Shown: positions 45,092 to 53,963 of the stretch, one piece after another | Numbering within the stretch: the stretch's first letter is position 1 | How the letters are laid out: the number at the start of each line of letters is the position of its first letter | DNA from: Thiosulfatihalobacter marinus | GTDB taxonomy: Bacteria > Pseudomonadota > Alphaproteobacteria > Rhodobacterales > Rhodobacteraceae | Reading direction: 5' to 3' | Assembly (NCBI RefSeq): GCF_016019955.1 | Contig: NZ_JAECRZ010000008.1 | Coordinates: 1 to 64,000 of the forward strand | DNA length: 64,000 bases | Position numbers and translations under genes: made by a program | Notes under the pieces: model-generated | What the model was told of the DNA's origin: nothing | Database searches by the model: none | Seen by the model: only the letters and a program-made list of their open reading frames with translations

Positions 45092-45997
45092 TCAGGCCGC
45101 GCCCCGCGCGCCCGACCACGCCACGCCCCGTTCCCCGGTCAGGAACCCGTCGGACAAGCGCACATCCGGTTGCGCCGCCTGCACCGCCGCCACCAGCGCC
45201 CCGGCCGACATGCGGCCCTCAAGCAAATCCCGATACCATCCGCACAACGCCGCAAACCCATGCGATTGCGGCGACAGGCGCAGCGCCGTCACCCCGGCAT
45301 CGCGCAGCGCCGCCACCTGATGGGCCATGCAGGCAAAACTGTCCGAAAGCGTCTGCACACCGTTCATCGCCAGAAACGGCTGATCCTCCAGAGTGCGCAC
45401 ATCCAACCCGTCCGGATCGTCCTCGCAGGCAAACTGGCAATTGTCCTTGGTCCGCCCGTGCAGCCGCGCATGATAACACCGCCCCGAGATTGCCAGCGGC
45501 ACGCGGCCATGCCCCCAAACTTCGATCTCCACCCCCAGATCGCGCCCCTTGCGGGCCAGCGTTTCCACCGATTGCAGCGGCAATTCCGGCGGCAGGCACA
45601 CCCGCGTCGCACCCCGCCCGGCCAGCCAGCCCAGCGTGCCCTCGTTATAGGCATTCACCAGCGGCCCCACCGAAAACGCCGCGCCTTCGGGCAGATAGGC
45701 CAGCGCGGTCAGATCGTTGACTTCCACCTCCACGCCCATTTCAGCCAGTTCCGCCATCGCCTTGCGCTCACGCTTGAGAGTGATCAGCGCGAGGCTGGTC
45801 AGCGCGACGGCCTTGCCCGCGCCCTGCAATCGCTCCACCGCGCCGGGAATGCAGTCCTGATAAAACGGCATCCGCTTTGAACACACCAACTCGCCCAGCA
45901 CCACGCGCTCAGCCGGCGACGCCGCCACGTCGTCATAAAAGTCGCGCCACCGGGCAGCGGGCCAGAAAAACTGGTTGGGTCCAACGGTCAGCTGCAT
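45092..45997 (-). CDS. ubiV: UbiV, O2-independent ubiquinone hydroxylation protein
   Basis: A 301-residue U32 peptidase-like protein. The four [4Fe-4S] ligands of UbiV are at C39 (ELVCSKR), C174, C187 and C191, with the same spacing as the known E. coli protein (13 and 4). UbiV and UbiU form a complex that hydroxylates ubiquinone precursors without oxygen. It follows ubiU by 3 bp in the ubiT-ubiU-ubiV order usual for this pathway. Confidence 0.93.
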   Translation of the reverse strand: MQLTVGPNQFFWPAARWRDFYDDVAASPAERVVLGELVCSKRMPFYQDCIPGAVERLQGAGKAVALTSLALITLKRERKAMAELAEMGVEVEVNDLTALAYLPEGAAFSVGPLVNAYNEGTLGWLAGRGATRVCLPPELPLQSVETLARKGRDLGVEIEVWGHGRVPLAISGRCYHARLHGRTKDNCQFACEDDPDGLDVRTLEDQPFLAMNGVQTLSDSFACMAHQVAALRDAGVTALRLSPQSHGFAALCGWYRDLLEGRMSAGALVAAVQAAQPDVRLSDGFLTGERGVAWSGARGAA

Positions 45998-46000
45998 GTC

Positions 46001-46984
46001 TTATCTCCAGGTCTTCTTGTAGGCACCGGTTGTCATGGCCTGCCCTTCGCTCAGCCCCGCCAACATGCCCTCGGGCAGGGGCCGGCCATCCTCCAGCGCG
46101 TCCACCGCGGCGCGGAAATTGCGCACCACCTGCGCCACATAGGATCGCGACCGCTGCCGCCCCTCGATCTTGAGCGCGGTGACACCGGCCTTGTGCAACT
46201 GCGGGATCAGCTTTTCCGCGTTCAGGCTCACCGGGTCTTCAAACAGATGCCCTGCCTTCTCCCCGGCGCCGAAACAGCCTTTGCACAAGGTCGGATAGGG
46301 CGCGCTTTCGCCATTGCCGGTGCGGTGAATCGTGTAACCGCCCAGCCGCGCATCCAGCACGCCGTTTTCCTCGTGATAATCCACATGGCTGGCCGGGGAA
46401 CATACCCCGTTCATGTTGGGGGACCGCCCCGTGACATAGGACGACAGCGAACAGCGCCCTTCAGCCATCACGCACAGCCCGCCAAACACGAAGACCTCTG
46501 TTTCCACCCCGGTCTCGGCATTGATCGCGGCGATTTCCGGCACCGACAGCACGCGCGGCAGCACCACGCGCTTTACGCCGAACGTGCCGGCGTAGAAATT
46601 GATCATGTCGGCATTGGCCGCCGCCGCCTGCACCGACAAATGCCGCCGCTGGCCGGGATGGTGGCGCGCGGCGTAATCCAGCAACCCGATATCGGCCAGA
46701 ATGATCGCATCCGCGCCGCAGGCCTCGGCATCCGCCACCGCGCGGTGCCACAGTGCCTCGTTGCCCGCACTCGGAAAGGTGTTGATCGCCACCAGCACTT
46801 TCGCGCCATGCGCATGGGCAAAGCGGATGCCCTCGCGCATTTCCGAGCGGTCGAAATTCAGCCCCGGAAAGTTGCGCGCGTTGGTTTCATCGTTAAAGCC
46901 GCAATAGACGGTATGCGCCCCGGCCTTCACCGCCGCGCGCAGGGCCGCCGGGGTGCCTGCCGGGCAAACGATTTCCATCACCAT
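46001..46984 (-). CDS. ubiU: UbiU, O2-independent ubiquinone hydroxylation protein
   Basis: A 327-residue U32 peptidase-like protein. The cluster ligands C171, C178, C195 and C234 match the known UbiU set (169, 176, 193, 232 in E. coli) with a constant offset of two. Start at 46984 has gaggagg 7 nt upstream; an alternative ATG two codons later overlaps the ubiT stop as TGATG. It acts in the cytoplasm with UbiV, using prephenate-derived oxygen in the E. coli model. Confidence 0.93.
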   Translation of the reverse strand: MVMEIVCPAGTPAALRAAVKAGAHTVYCGFNDETNARNFPGLNFDRSEMREGIRFAHAHGAKVLVAINTFPSAGNEALWHRAVADAEACGADAIILADIGLLDYAARHHPGQRRHLSVQAAAANADMINFYAGTFGVKRVVLPRVLSVPEIAAINAETGVETEVFVFGGLCVMAEGRCSLSSYVTGRSPNMNGVCSPASHVDYHEENGVLDARLGGYTIHRTGNGESAPYPTLCKGCFGAGEKAGHLFEDPVSLNAEKLIPQLHKAGVTALKIEGRQRSRSYVAQVVRNFRAAVDALEDGRPLPEGMLAGLSEGQAMTTGAYKKTWR

Positions 46985-47532
46985 GTCCCCGCCTCCTCGG
47001 GCCGGGTCAGCGCCACACCGGTGCGCCGCTCGGCCATGGCGAAGATGCGCCGCATCGGCGCTGCCAGCGGGCCGGTCATGGCGGAGAATTCCTCGGCCAG
47101 ATCCAGCTCGGCGTCATCCACCGCGTTGCGCAGCGCCAGCGCCGCGCCGGTATCGCCCGAAATCACCAGATCGCGCGAGAAAAACAGCGCGTCGCCATCA
47201 AACGCCCCGTGAACCAGCCCGATCAGCGCCGCCAGCGGGCCGGAAATGCGCGCATCGCTCGCAACCTCGCCGCGCATCACGCGCAGCCTGGGCACACCGC
47301 CGTTCGGCTCCAGCAACAGCACCACCGGCAGGTCGGTCGGGTCCAGCGCAAAGGCACAGTGGTCATGCTCTCCCAGCCGGCGGATCAGCCCCGGATGCGC
47401 GCGCGATATCCGGCGGCAGGCGGCGGTCAGGGCCAGCGACAGGGGCGCCAGGGGCATGGCGCGCAGCGGTATCGCGGCGGTGGGCGGGAATATCGGGATC
47501 GGCTGAGTGGCAACAGACACGCAGGACTCCAT
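46978..47532 (-). CDS. ubiT: UbiT, SCP2-domain accessory protein for anaerobic ubiquinone synthesis
   Basis: A 184-residue protein with an SCP2 lipid-binding domain. The N-terminal part is Pro-rich, then LGEHDHCAFALDPTDLPVVLLLEPNGG starts the SCP2 fold, with ARISGPLAALIGLVHGAFDGDALFFSRDLVISGDTGAALALRNAVDDAELD ending it, typical of UbiT/UbiJ. It binds hydrophobic ubiquinone intermediates. The ATG at 47532 is used; a GTG five codons upstream is possible. An FNR-like box 47 to 60 nt upstream suggests anaerobic activation. Confidence 0.88.
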   Translation of the reverse strand: MESCVSVATQPIPIFPPTAAIPLRAMPLAPLSLALTAACRRISRAHPGLIRRLGEHDHCAFALDPTDLPVVLLLEPNGGVPRLRVMRGEVASDARISGPLAALIGLVHGAFDGDALFFSRDLVISGDTGAALALRNAVDDAELDLAEEFSAMTGPLAAPMRRIFAMAERRTGVALTRPEEAGTW

Positions 47533-47578
47533 TTTCTGTGGTCGCACCCCTCGCTATGCCATCCCCGACGCCCCCGAA

Positions 47579-47592
47579 TTGATCAATGTCAA
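47579..47592. promoter_or_regulatory. FNR/FnrL-like box between ubiT and ubiD
   Basis: TTGATCAATGTCAA matches the FNR consensus TTGAT-N4-ATCAA at nine of ten positions. Its centre is about 53 nt before the ubiT ATG and 56 nt before the ubiD ATG, so it could serve both divergent genes. It fits the oxygen-independent role of ubiTUV. Confidence 0.75.
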
Positions 47593-47641
47593 TTCCGTGC
47601 GCGCCCGGCGCTGATAAGGGCTGAAAACCTGAACCGAGGAC

Positions 47642-49156
47642 ATGCCGATCCGCTCCCTGCCGCCATATCCCGATCTGCGCGCCTTTCTGGATCACTGCCG
47701 CTCCACCGGCGCCTTGACCGAGATCGCCGAGCCGGTGGCGCTGCGCCACCAGATGACGGCCGTGCACCGCACCGTGCTGGAAGCGGGCGGGCCGGTGCTG
47801 AAATTCACCGCCCCGCGCGATGCGCGGGACCGCACGCTTGACATCCCGGTTGTCACCAACCTGTTCGGCACCGGCGAACGCGTGGCCGCCGGCCTTGGCA
47901 TTACGCCGGATGCGCTTGACGAACTTGGCAGCTTTCTCGCCGCCTTGCGGGCGCCAACCCCGCCGGACGGGCTGCGCGATGCGCTGTCGCGCTGGCCCAT
48001 GCTGCGGGCGGCACTGGCGGCGCGGCCCAAGACCGTGTCGCGCGCACCGGTTCACCAGGAGATGCAATCAGGCGACGACGTTGATCTGGGCACCATCCCG
48101 GTCCAGACCCACTGGCCCGGCGATGCCGGTCCGCTGATCACCTGGCCGGTGGTTGTGACCCGCCCGCATGACAGCGCCGCCCAGGCCGCGCAAACCTATA
48201 ACGCGGGCGTCTACCGCGCCCAGGTGCTGGACAGGACCCGCCTGATCCTGCGCTGGCTGCCGCATCGGGGCGGTGCCAGGCATCACGCCACATGGATCGC
48301 GGCAAACGAACCGATGCCCGTCGCCGTGGTGCTGGGCGCCGATCCGGCAACGCTTCTCTCTGCCGCGCTGCCCTTGCCCGAAACCGTGTCGGAACTTACC
48401 TTCGCGGGCGCTCTGAACGGCGCGCGGACCCGGCTCGTGCCCGCGAAAACGGTGCCTCTGCTGGTCCCCGCCGAGGCCGAGATCGTGCTGGAAGGCTGGG
48501 TCCATCCCGGCGAAAGCGCGCCCGAAGGCCCGTTTGGCGATCATACCGGGTATTACAACCCGGCCGATCCTTTTCCGGTGATGCGCGTCAGCGCCATAAC
48601 CCACCGGCGCGATCCGCTTTACCTGTCCACCTATACCGGGCGCCCGCCCGACGAACCGGCCATTATCGGAGAGGTGTTCAACCGCCTCGCCCTGCCGACG
48701 ATCCGCGCCCAGATCCCCGAGATCCGCGATGTCTGGCTGCCCCCGGCGGCCTGTTCCTATCGCATTGCTGTCGTGTCCATCGCCAAACGCTATCCCGGCC
48801 AGGCCCGGCGGGTGATGATGGCGCTTTGGGGGATGCTGCCGCAATTCAGCTATACCAAGATGGTCATCGTCGTGGATGACGATATCGACGTGCGCAACTG
48901 GGACGATATCGCCTGGGCGCTGGCCACCCGCATGGATCCGTCGCGCGATCTTCTCACATTGGACAACACACCCATGGACTACCTCGATTTCGCCTCGCCC
49001 CGGCCGGGGCTGGCCGGCAAGATCGGCCTGGATGCCACCAACAAGATCGGCAGCGAGACCCAACGTGACTGGGGCACTGTCATGGCCACCGCACCCGCGG
49101 ATCTGGACTTTGCCCAGGCCCTTGTGGCGCGCGTGTTGCCAGGGCTGTCGTCATGA
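47642..49156 (+). CDS. ubiD: UbiD-family prFMN-dependent decarboxylase
   Basis: A 504-residue decarboxylase of the UbiD family. The prFMN-binding block GVYRAQVLDRTRLILRW is near residue 190, and the segment EIVLEGWVHPGESAPEGPFGDHTGYY near 280 supplies catalytic Glu and metal-binding residues. It decarboxylates the 4-hydroxybenzoate-derived ubiquinone precursor using the flavin made by UbiX. The downstream ubiX start overlaps its stop by four bases (ATGA). Divergence from ubiTUV supports the ubiquinone role over other UbiD substrates. Confidence 0.92.
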   Translation: MPIRSLPPYPDLRAFLDHCRSTGALTEIAEPVALRHQMTAVHRTVLEAGGPVLKFTAPRDARDRTLDIPVVTNLFGTGERVAAGLGITPDALDELGSFLAALRAPTPPDGLRDALSRWPMLRAALAARPKTVSRAPVHQEMQSGDDVDLGTIPVQTHWPGDAGPLITWPVVVTRPHDSAAQAAQTYNAGVYRAQVLDRTRLILRWLPHRGGARHHATWIAANEPMPVAVVLGADPATLLSAALPLPETVSELTFAGALNGARTRLVPAKTVPLLVPAEAEIVLEGWVHPGESAPEGPFGDHTGYYNPADPFPVMRVSAITHRRDPLYLSTYTGRPPDEPAIIGEVFNRLALPTIRAQIPEIRDVWLPPAACSYRIAVVSIAKRYPGQARRVMMALWGMLPQFSYTKMVIVVDDDIDVRNWDDIAWALATRMDPSRDLLTLDNTPMDYLDFASPRPGLAGKIGLDATNKIGSETQRDWGTVMATAPADLDFAQALVARVLPGLSS

Positions 49157-49719
49157 GCGCGCCGCGCGTGATCCTGGGCGTTTCCGGCGCCTCGGGCGCC
49201 GCGCTGGCACTGGCCGCCGCCCAGCGCCTTGCCGCGCTCGGGGCCGGGATCGACCTGGTGATCTCGCGCGCCGCGCGTCTTACCCTGGCCGAAGAGATCG
49301 GCAAGGGTGCGGTGGACGAGTTGCACGCGCGCGCCACCCATATCCACAATATCGACAATATGGGCGCCGCCATCGCCTCGGGCTCGGTGCCGGTCCAGGG
49401 CATGATCGTCGCGCCCTGCTCCATGCGTTCGCTCGCCGCCATCGCGCACGGGCTGGACGACACGCTGCTGACCCGCGCCGCCGGGGTACAGCTCAAGGAA
49501 CGCCGCCGGGTTGTCCTGCTCACCCGCGAAGCCCCGCTGACGCTTGCGCACCTGCGCAACATGAGCGCGGCCACCGAAATGGGCGCGATCCTGCTGCCGC
49601 CGGTCCCGGCCTTCTATCTCAAACCACAAAGCCTTCAGGACGTGATCGACCAGATCGCCGCCCGCGCCGTCGATCTTCTGCAACTGGGCGCGCCGGGCGC
49701 GCGGCAATGGCACGGCTGA
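49153..49719 (+). CDS. ubiX: Flavin prenyltransferase UbiX
   Basis: A 188-residue flavoprotein that attaches a dimethylallyl unit to FMN to make prFMN for UbiD. It opens LGVSGASGAALALAAAQRL, has the GSVPVQGMIVAPCSMRSLAAIAHG segment near 78, and ends with the GAILLPPVPAFY phrase typical of the family. The start overlaps ubiD. The next gene converges with 6 bp between the stops. Confidence 0.94.
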   Translation: MSAPRVILGVSGASGAALALAAAQRLAALGAGIDLVISRAARLTLAEEIGKGAVDELHARATHIHNIDNMGAAIASGSVPVQGMIVAPCSMRSLAAIAHGLDDTLLTRAAGVQLKERRRVVLLTREAPLTLAHLRNMSAATEMGAILLPPVPAFYLKPQSLQDVIDQIAARAVDLLQLGAPGARQWHG

Positions 49720-49725
49720 GCGGCG

Positions 49726-50235
49726 TCAGTCCACCGCCACCCAGCCATCCCCGTCGCGCAGCCTGTGGGTTATCGTGTTTCCCTGCCCCAGCGTCTGCTC
49801 GATGAAACAGCCCTTGCGCGCCGCCGCCACCAGCGCCAGCTGATCCTGCCGTGGCGCGTCGCTGTCGATCCATATGTCGATCTCAAAGGATTTCGGCGCG
49901 GTTTCATACACCCGCCCCTTCGCCGCCCAGTCCCAGCACACGCGGGTCTCCACCCGCAGATCGGCAAGCCCCACGCCCAACCGTTTCGCAAAGGCCCGGA
50001 TCTGGGTCATGATACAGCCGGTCAGCCCGCCGACGAACAACGCCAGCGGCGGCGGCGCGCTGGCGTCACCGCCGTGAAACGGCCCCTCATCCGTGGCCAG
50101 TTCGAACCGTTCCTCCATCGGCTGCACCATGCGCACGTCCAACTCGTTGCGCATCTTGCCCACAGCCCTGCCCGTGCAGGTGAACTGCACGACCGCACGC
50201 GGCGGCGCGTTGTCCAACGTGATATGATCCGTCAT
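49726..50235 (-). CDS. OsmC-family protein
   Basis: A 169-residue OsmC/Ohr-fold protein. It has PPPLALFVGGLTGCIMTQIRAFAKRLGV, with the Cys of the first redox position in the GLTGC segment; a second Cys in KGCFIEQTL might complete the pair. Family members reduce organic hydroperoxides or have unknown thiol roles. It is 11 bp after the BKACE gene on the same strand and may belong to that catabolic operon. The start at 50235 is the ATG of the family N-terminus. Confidence 0.75.
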   Translation of the reverse strand: MTDHITLDNAPPRAVVQFTCTGRAVGKMRNELDVRMVQPMEERFELATDEGPFHGGDASAPPPLALFVGGLTGCIMTQIRAFAKRLGVGLADLRVETRVCWDWAAKGRVYETAPKSFEIDIWIDSDAPRQDQLALVAAARKGCFIEQTLGQGNTITHRLRDGDGWVAVD

Positions 50236-50246
50236 GTCCGCCCCTT

Positions 50247-51176
50247 TCAGAATCCAACCTTGTCGCGCCCCTTCAGGCCCAGCATTGCGCGCGCCTCGTC
50301 CGGCGTCGCGATCCGGTTGCCCTGGGCGCGCAACAGGCCCACCGCCTTTTCCACCTGCTGCGCATTGGATTGCGCCATCACCCCGCGTTCGATGAACAGC
50401 GAATCCTCCAGCCCCACACGCACATGCCCGCCCATCTGGGCCGAAACCGACGCCATCTTCATCTGCGCCGCCCCCGCGCCAATGACAGACCACTGATACC
50501 CGTCGCCAAACAGCCGGTCCGCCGTGCGTTTCATATGCACAAGATGGTCGATATCCGCCGGAATCCCGCCCAGAATCCCCATCACGAACTGCACAAAGAC
50601 CGGCGCCCGGAACATGCCCTGCTTCAGGCAGAACGCCAGGTTGTGCAGATGCCCCACATCATAGCATTCATGCTCGAACCTGACATTATGCGGCGCGCCC
50701 CCCATCCGGTCGGCCACCATCTTGATATCGGCAAAGGTGTTGCGGAAAATGCCGCCTTCGGTGGCCCGGACATATGGCTCTTCCCAGTCGAATTTCCACT
50801 CTGCATAGCGATCCGCGATGGGATGGATCGAGAAATTCAGCGATCCCATGTTCATCGAACACATCTCTGGCGAAAAGGCCGCGGCCGGGGCCAGCCGCTC
50901 GTCAATTCCCATGGTGATGCTGCCCCCGGTCGAGATGTTCACGATGGCATCGGTCTCGGCCTTCAGCCGCGCCAGCACATGCCTCATGTGATCGGGGTTG
51001 ATCGACGGTGCGCCGTTTTCGGGGTGGCGCGCGTGCAGATGGATGATCGCCGCCCCCGCACGTGCCGCGCCCACCGCCTGCGTTGCAATGTCCCCGGGCG
51101 TCCATGGCAGCGCATCCGACATGGTGGGCGTATGAATCGCCCCGGTGATCGCACAGGTGATGATGGTCCCGGACAT
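50247..51176 (-). CDS. BKACE-type beta-keto acid cleavage enzyme
   Basis: A 309-residue enzyme of the BKACE (DUF849) family, originally known as 3-keto-5-aminohexanoate cleavage enzyme. It has the TIM-barrel metal site motifs AAIIHLHARHP near residue 45 and a late HVRVGLEDSLF segment, with ITCAITGAIHTP at the start. Members cleave a beta-keto acid with acetyl-CoA to acetoacetate and an acyl-CoA. The specific substrate here is unknown. It is followed 11 bp later by the OsmC-like gene and preceded by the cyclase, so it belongs to a TRAP-linked catabolic operon. Confidence 0.85.
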   Translation of the reverse strand: MSGTIITCAITGAIHTPTMSDALPWTPGDIATQAVGAARAGAAIIHLHARHPENGAPSINPDHMRHVLARLKAETDAIVNISTGGSITMGIDERLAPAAAFSPEMCSMNMGSLNFSIHPIADRYAEWKFDWEEPYVRATEGGIFRNTFADIKMVADRMGGAPHNVRFEHECYDVGHLHNLAFCLKQGMFRAPVFVQFVMGILGGIPADIDHLVHMKRTADRLFGDGYQWSVIGAGAAQMKMASVSAQMGGHVRVGLEDSLFIERGVMAQSNAQQVEKAVGLLRAQGNRIATPDEARAMLGLKGRDKVGF

Positions 51177-51181
51177 TGCGC

Positions 51182-51958
51182 TTACTCCTTGAAAATGGCC
51201 ACGGCGCGGGTGAACCCGGCGCTGGCGCCCTTGATCTTGTAGGGGAAACAGGAAATCTCGAACCCGGTGGGCGGCAAACTGTCCAGATTGGTCAGCTTCT
51301 CCATGTGGCAATAGCCGATCTCCATCGAGGCCCTGTGCCCCTCCCAGATGATCGACGCGTCGCCCGTCTTCGCATATTCCTGCGCCGTCAGCGCAAAAGG
51401 CGCATCCCAGCTCCAGGCATCGGTGCCCGTCACCCGCACACCGCGCTCCAGCAGGTACATCGTCGCCGCGCGCCCCATGCCACAGCCCTTCATCAGGTAA
51501 TCCGCGTCGCCATAACGCGCCCCCGCCGAGGTGTTCACCACCACGATATCCAGCGGACTCAGCTCATGCCCGATCCGCGTCAGTTCGGCCTCCACATCCG
51601 CTGCACTGACGACATAGCCGTCGTCGAAATGCCGGAAATCGAGCTTTACCCCGGGATTGAAACACCACTCCAGCGGCACCTCGTCGATGGTGATCGCCCG
51701 CTCGCCGTTGTTCATCGTCGAATGGTGATGATAGGGCGCGTCCAGATGGGTGCCGTTGTGGGTCGCGATCTGCAACATCTCCACCGCCCAGCCCTCGCCC
51801 CCCGGCAGGTCTTCTTTCTTCAGCCCCGGAAAGAACGACATCACCTGCCCGGCGGTCTCTTCATGACTCATATAGGTGATTTCCGGCAGCATGATCGGCG
51901 GATCGCTGACTATCCCCGCCTCCAGTGGCACGGACAGATCGACATAACGGCGGGACAT
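51182..51958 (-). CDS. Cyclase/kynurenine formamidase-like metal hydrolase
   Basis: A 258-residue cyclase-family (PF04199) hydrolase. The metal-binding motif HNGTHLDAPYHHH lies near residue 67, and the DAWSWDAP segment near 180 is also conserved. Family members hydrolyse formylkynurenine or isatin-type amides/lactams, or act on other small ring compounds. Start at 51958 gives MSRRYVDLSVPL, the family N-terminus. It lies 14 bp after the TRAP large permease gene in the same operon. Confidence 0.82.
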   Translation of the reverse strand: MSRRYVDLSVPLEAGIVSDPPIMLPEITYMSHEETAGQVMSFFPGLKKEDLPGGEGWAVEMLQIATHNGTHLDAPYHHHSTMNNGERAITIDEVPLEWCFNPGVKLDFRHFDDGYVVSAADVEAELTRIGHELSPLDIVVVNTSAGARYGDADYLMKGCGMGRAATMYLLERGVRVTGTDAWSWDAPFALTAQEYAKTGDASIIWEGHRASMEIGYCHMEKLTNLDSLPPTGFEISCFPYKIKGASAGFTRAVAIFKE

Positions 51959-51972
51959 CGGCAAACCTCCTT

Positions 51973-53280
51973 CTAGATCAGCGCAGTCGCAAGCTGCGGG
52001 AAAACAAGCACCAGCGCCAACAGCACCAGCATCAAGAACGCGAACGGCGCGGCGCCGCGGAAAATGTCGCCCAGCGTGACATCGGGATCGTCCAGCGCCG
52101 ACTTGATCACGAAAACCGAGATTCCGAAGGGCGGGGTCAACAGCCCGATCTCGACGGCGATGATGGTGACGATCCCGAACCAGATCAGATCCACCTGCAT
52201 CGTGCTCAGCACCGGCAACATCAGCGGCACCAGGATCAGCATGATCGACGAACTGTCCAGGATCGTGCCCATCACGATCACCAGCCCCACATAGGCCAGG
52301 ATCACCCCCCAGAAACCGATATCCGCGGTCGCGACGAAGCTGCCGAACCCGGCCGGCACGCCGGACAGGGCCAGCATCCGCGAATACATCTGTGCCGCGA
52401 TGATCAGGAAACAGATCGACGCGGTCACAAGCCCGGTGTCGTTCAGCACCTGCCAGAAATCGCGCCAGTTCAGCGACCGCCGCGCCAGCCCGATCAGGAT
52501 CGCGCCAAGGCACCCCACGGCCCCCGCCTCGATCGGCGTGAAGAACCCGGCATAAAGCCCCCCCAGCACCAGCCCGATCAACAGCGCCAGCGGCAGCCCC
52601 TTGACGATCACGTCGCGCCGGCTCAGCACCGGCATGTCATCCACGTCCCGCACCGAACCCAAAGCGCCGGGCCGCAGATGCGCGGTCATCCAGATGCCGC
52701 CCCCGAACAGCACCGCCAGCACAATCCCCGGCAGCACTCCGGCCATGAACAGATCGCCCACCGACTGTTCCGTCAGCAACCCGTACAGGATCAGAAGCAG
52801 CGAGGGCGGGATCAGCATCCCCAACACCGAAGATCCGGCCACCACCCCCACCGAAAACCGCGCCGAATAGCCGTGGCGCATCATTTCGGGCACGGCGATC
52901 CGGGTGAACACCGCCGCCGACGCGATGGATATGCCTGTAATCGCGGCAAAAATCGCGTTGGCGCCCACCGTGCCGATCCCCAGCCCCCCCTTGAGGCGCC
53001 GAAAAAGATGATTGGCCACATCAAACGCATCCCGCCCCATGCCGGACACCGACACGATATATCCCATCAACACAAACAGCGGCACGACGCCAAAGAAATA
53101 GCTGGCAATCGTCTGGCTCGCCGCCAGCGCCAGCAACTTGCCCGCCAGCACCGGCGACCCCTTGATCATCCACACCCCGACATAGGATGACAGCATCAGC
53201 GCAAAAGGCACCCACAGGCCCAGATAAACCATCACGATCATCGCGCCGAACGACATCAGGCCAATCTCGAACGGGCTCAT
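51973..53280 (-). CDS. TRAP transporter large permease (DctM type)
   Basis: A 435-residue inner-membrane protein with about twelve hydrophobic segments and the DctM signature (for example MIPPSLLLILYGLLTEQSVGDLFMAGVLPG and LPVLSTMQVDLIWFGIVTIIAVEIGLLTPPFG). With the small permease and the binding protein it imports an organic acid using the sodium gradient. The ATG at 53280 overlaps the small permease stop by four bases (ATGA). Confidence 0.93.
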   Translation of the reverse strand: MSPFEIGLMSFGAMIVMVYLGLWVPFALMLSSYVGVWMIKGSPVLAGKLLALAASQTIASYFFGVVPLFVLMGYIVSVSGMGRDAFDVANHLFRRLKGGLGIGTVGANAIFAAITGISIASAAVFTRIAVPEMMRHGYSARFSVGVVAGSSVLGMLIPPSLLLILYGLLTEQSVGDLFMAGVLPGIVLAVLFGGGIWMTAHLRPGALGSVRDVDDMPVLSRRDVIVKGLPLALLIGLVLGGLYAGFFTPIEAGAVGCLGAILIGLARRSLNWRDFWQVLNDTGLVTASICFLIIAAQMYSRMLALSGVPAGFGSFVATADIGFWGVILAYVGLVIVMGTILDSSSIMLILVPLMLPVLSTMQVDLIWFGIVTIIAVEIGLLTPPFGISVFVIKSALDDPDVTLGDIFRGAAPFAFLMLVLLALVLVFPQLATALI

Positions 53281-53825
53281 GATGCCCCCGCCCCGCCGCG
53301 CAGCAAACGCAGCCCCGCCGCCAGCGCAAACATCACCAGTTGGACCAGCAATGCCGCACATCCGACCAGTATGATCAGCTTGACCGGCCAGACCGGCGCC
53401 GTGAAATCGCCCACCGTGCCCTGGAATGTCCCCCTGACCCACGCCTTGACGAACAGGGGTTGCGAGGCGGCGTATAGCTGCCAGATCAACAGCGCCGAAG
53501 CGAGCGCAAAGACAATATCCACCGCACAGCGCAATCGCGGCGCGCGCCGCTCCACCCATCCCAGCACCGCTTCGGTGCGGGTCAGGCGCCCCTTGCGAAA
53601 GGCCTGGGCGATTTGCAGGAAGACGATGGCGACAATGGACATCGATACCAGCTCGGGCACCCCGGAAATCGGACTGGCAAGGAAATTGCGCCCGATCACG
53701 TCGAAATTGACCAACAGCATGACCAGGAAAATCAACACGGTCCCGGCCACGTTCAGCCCGGTGGTGATCCCGTCAACCCATCTTTGCAGCGCCAAGAACC
53801 AGCGCGGCAGCGCCCCCTGCTCCAT
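53277..53825 (-). CDS. TRAP transporter small permease (DctQ type)
   Basis: A 182-residue protein with four hydrophobic segments (VLIFLVMLLVNFDVIGRN, VSMSIVAIVFLQIAQAF, CAVDIVFALASALLIWQL, LIILVGCAALLVQLVMFAL), matching DctQ. It bridges the binding protein to the large permease. It is separated from the upstream binding-protein gene by 138 bp that hold three hairpins, and overlaps the large permease gene. Confidence 0.9.
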   Translation of the reverse strand: MEQGALPRWFLALQRWVDGITTGLNVAGTVLIFLVMLLVNFDVIGRNFLASPISGVPELVSMSIVAIVFLQIAQAFRKGRLTRTEAVLGWVERRAPRLRCAVDIVFALASALLIWQLYAASQPLFVKAWVRGTFQGTVGDFTAPVWPVKLIILVGCAALLVQLVMFALAAGLRLLRGGAGAS

Positions 53826-53853
53826 AGCCCACCCTTTCCGGCTGTTCCGGCAA

Positions 53854-53960
53854 CCGAAGTCCTGCAAGGACTTCGGCCCGTTTTTCCAACACGAAAAACA
53901 GGCGCACCCGAAATCCGTGTCGGATTTCAGGGCGTATTCCGCGCCGGAATACGCCCTGAA
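53854..53960 (-). promoter_or_regulatory. Three hairpins between dctP-like and dctQ-like genes
   Basis: In mRNA order: a perfect 16-bp stem (53926-53941 with 53945-53960, loop of 3) starts 3 nt after the binding-protein stop; a gaaatccg/cggatttc stem (53910-53928) overlaps its 3' arm; and a 9-bp ccgaagtcc/ggacttcgg stem (53854-53876) follows a run of T's. The first lacks a T tract. The set probably ends or protects the binding-protein message so that it outnumbers the permease message. Confidence 0.65.
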
Positions 53961-53963
53961 AGA

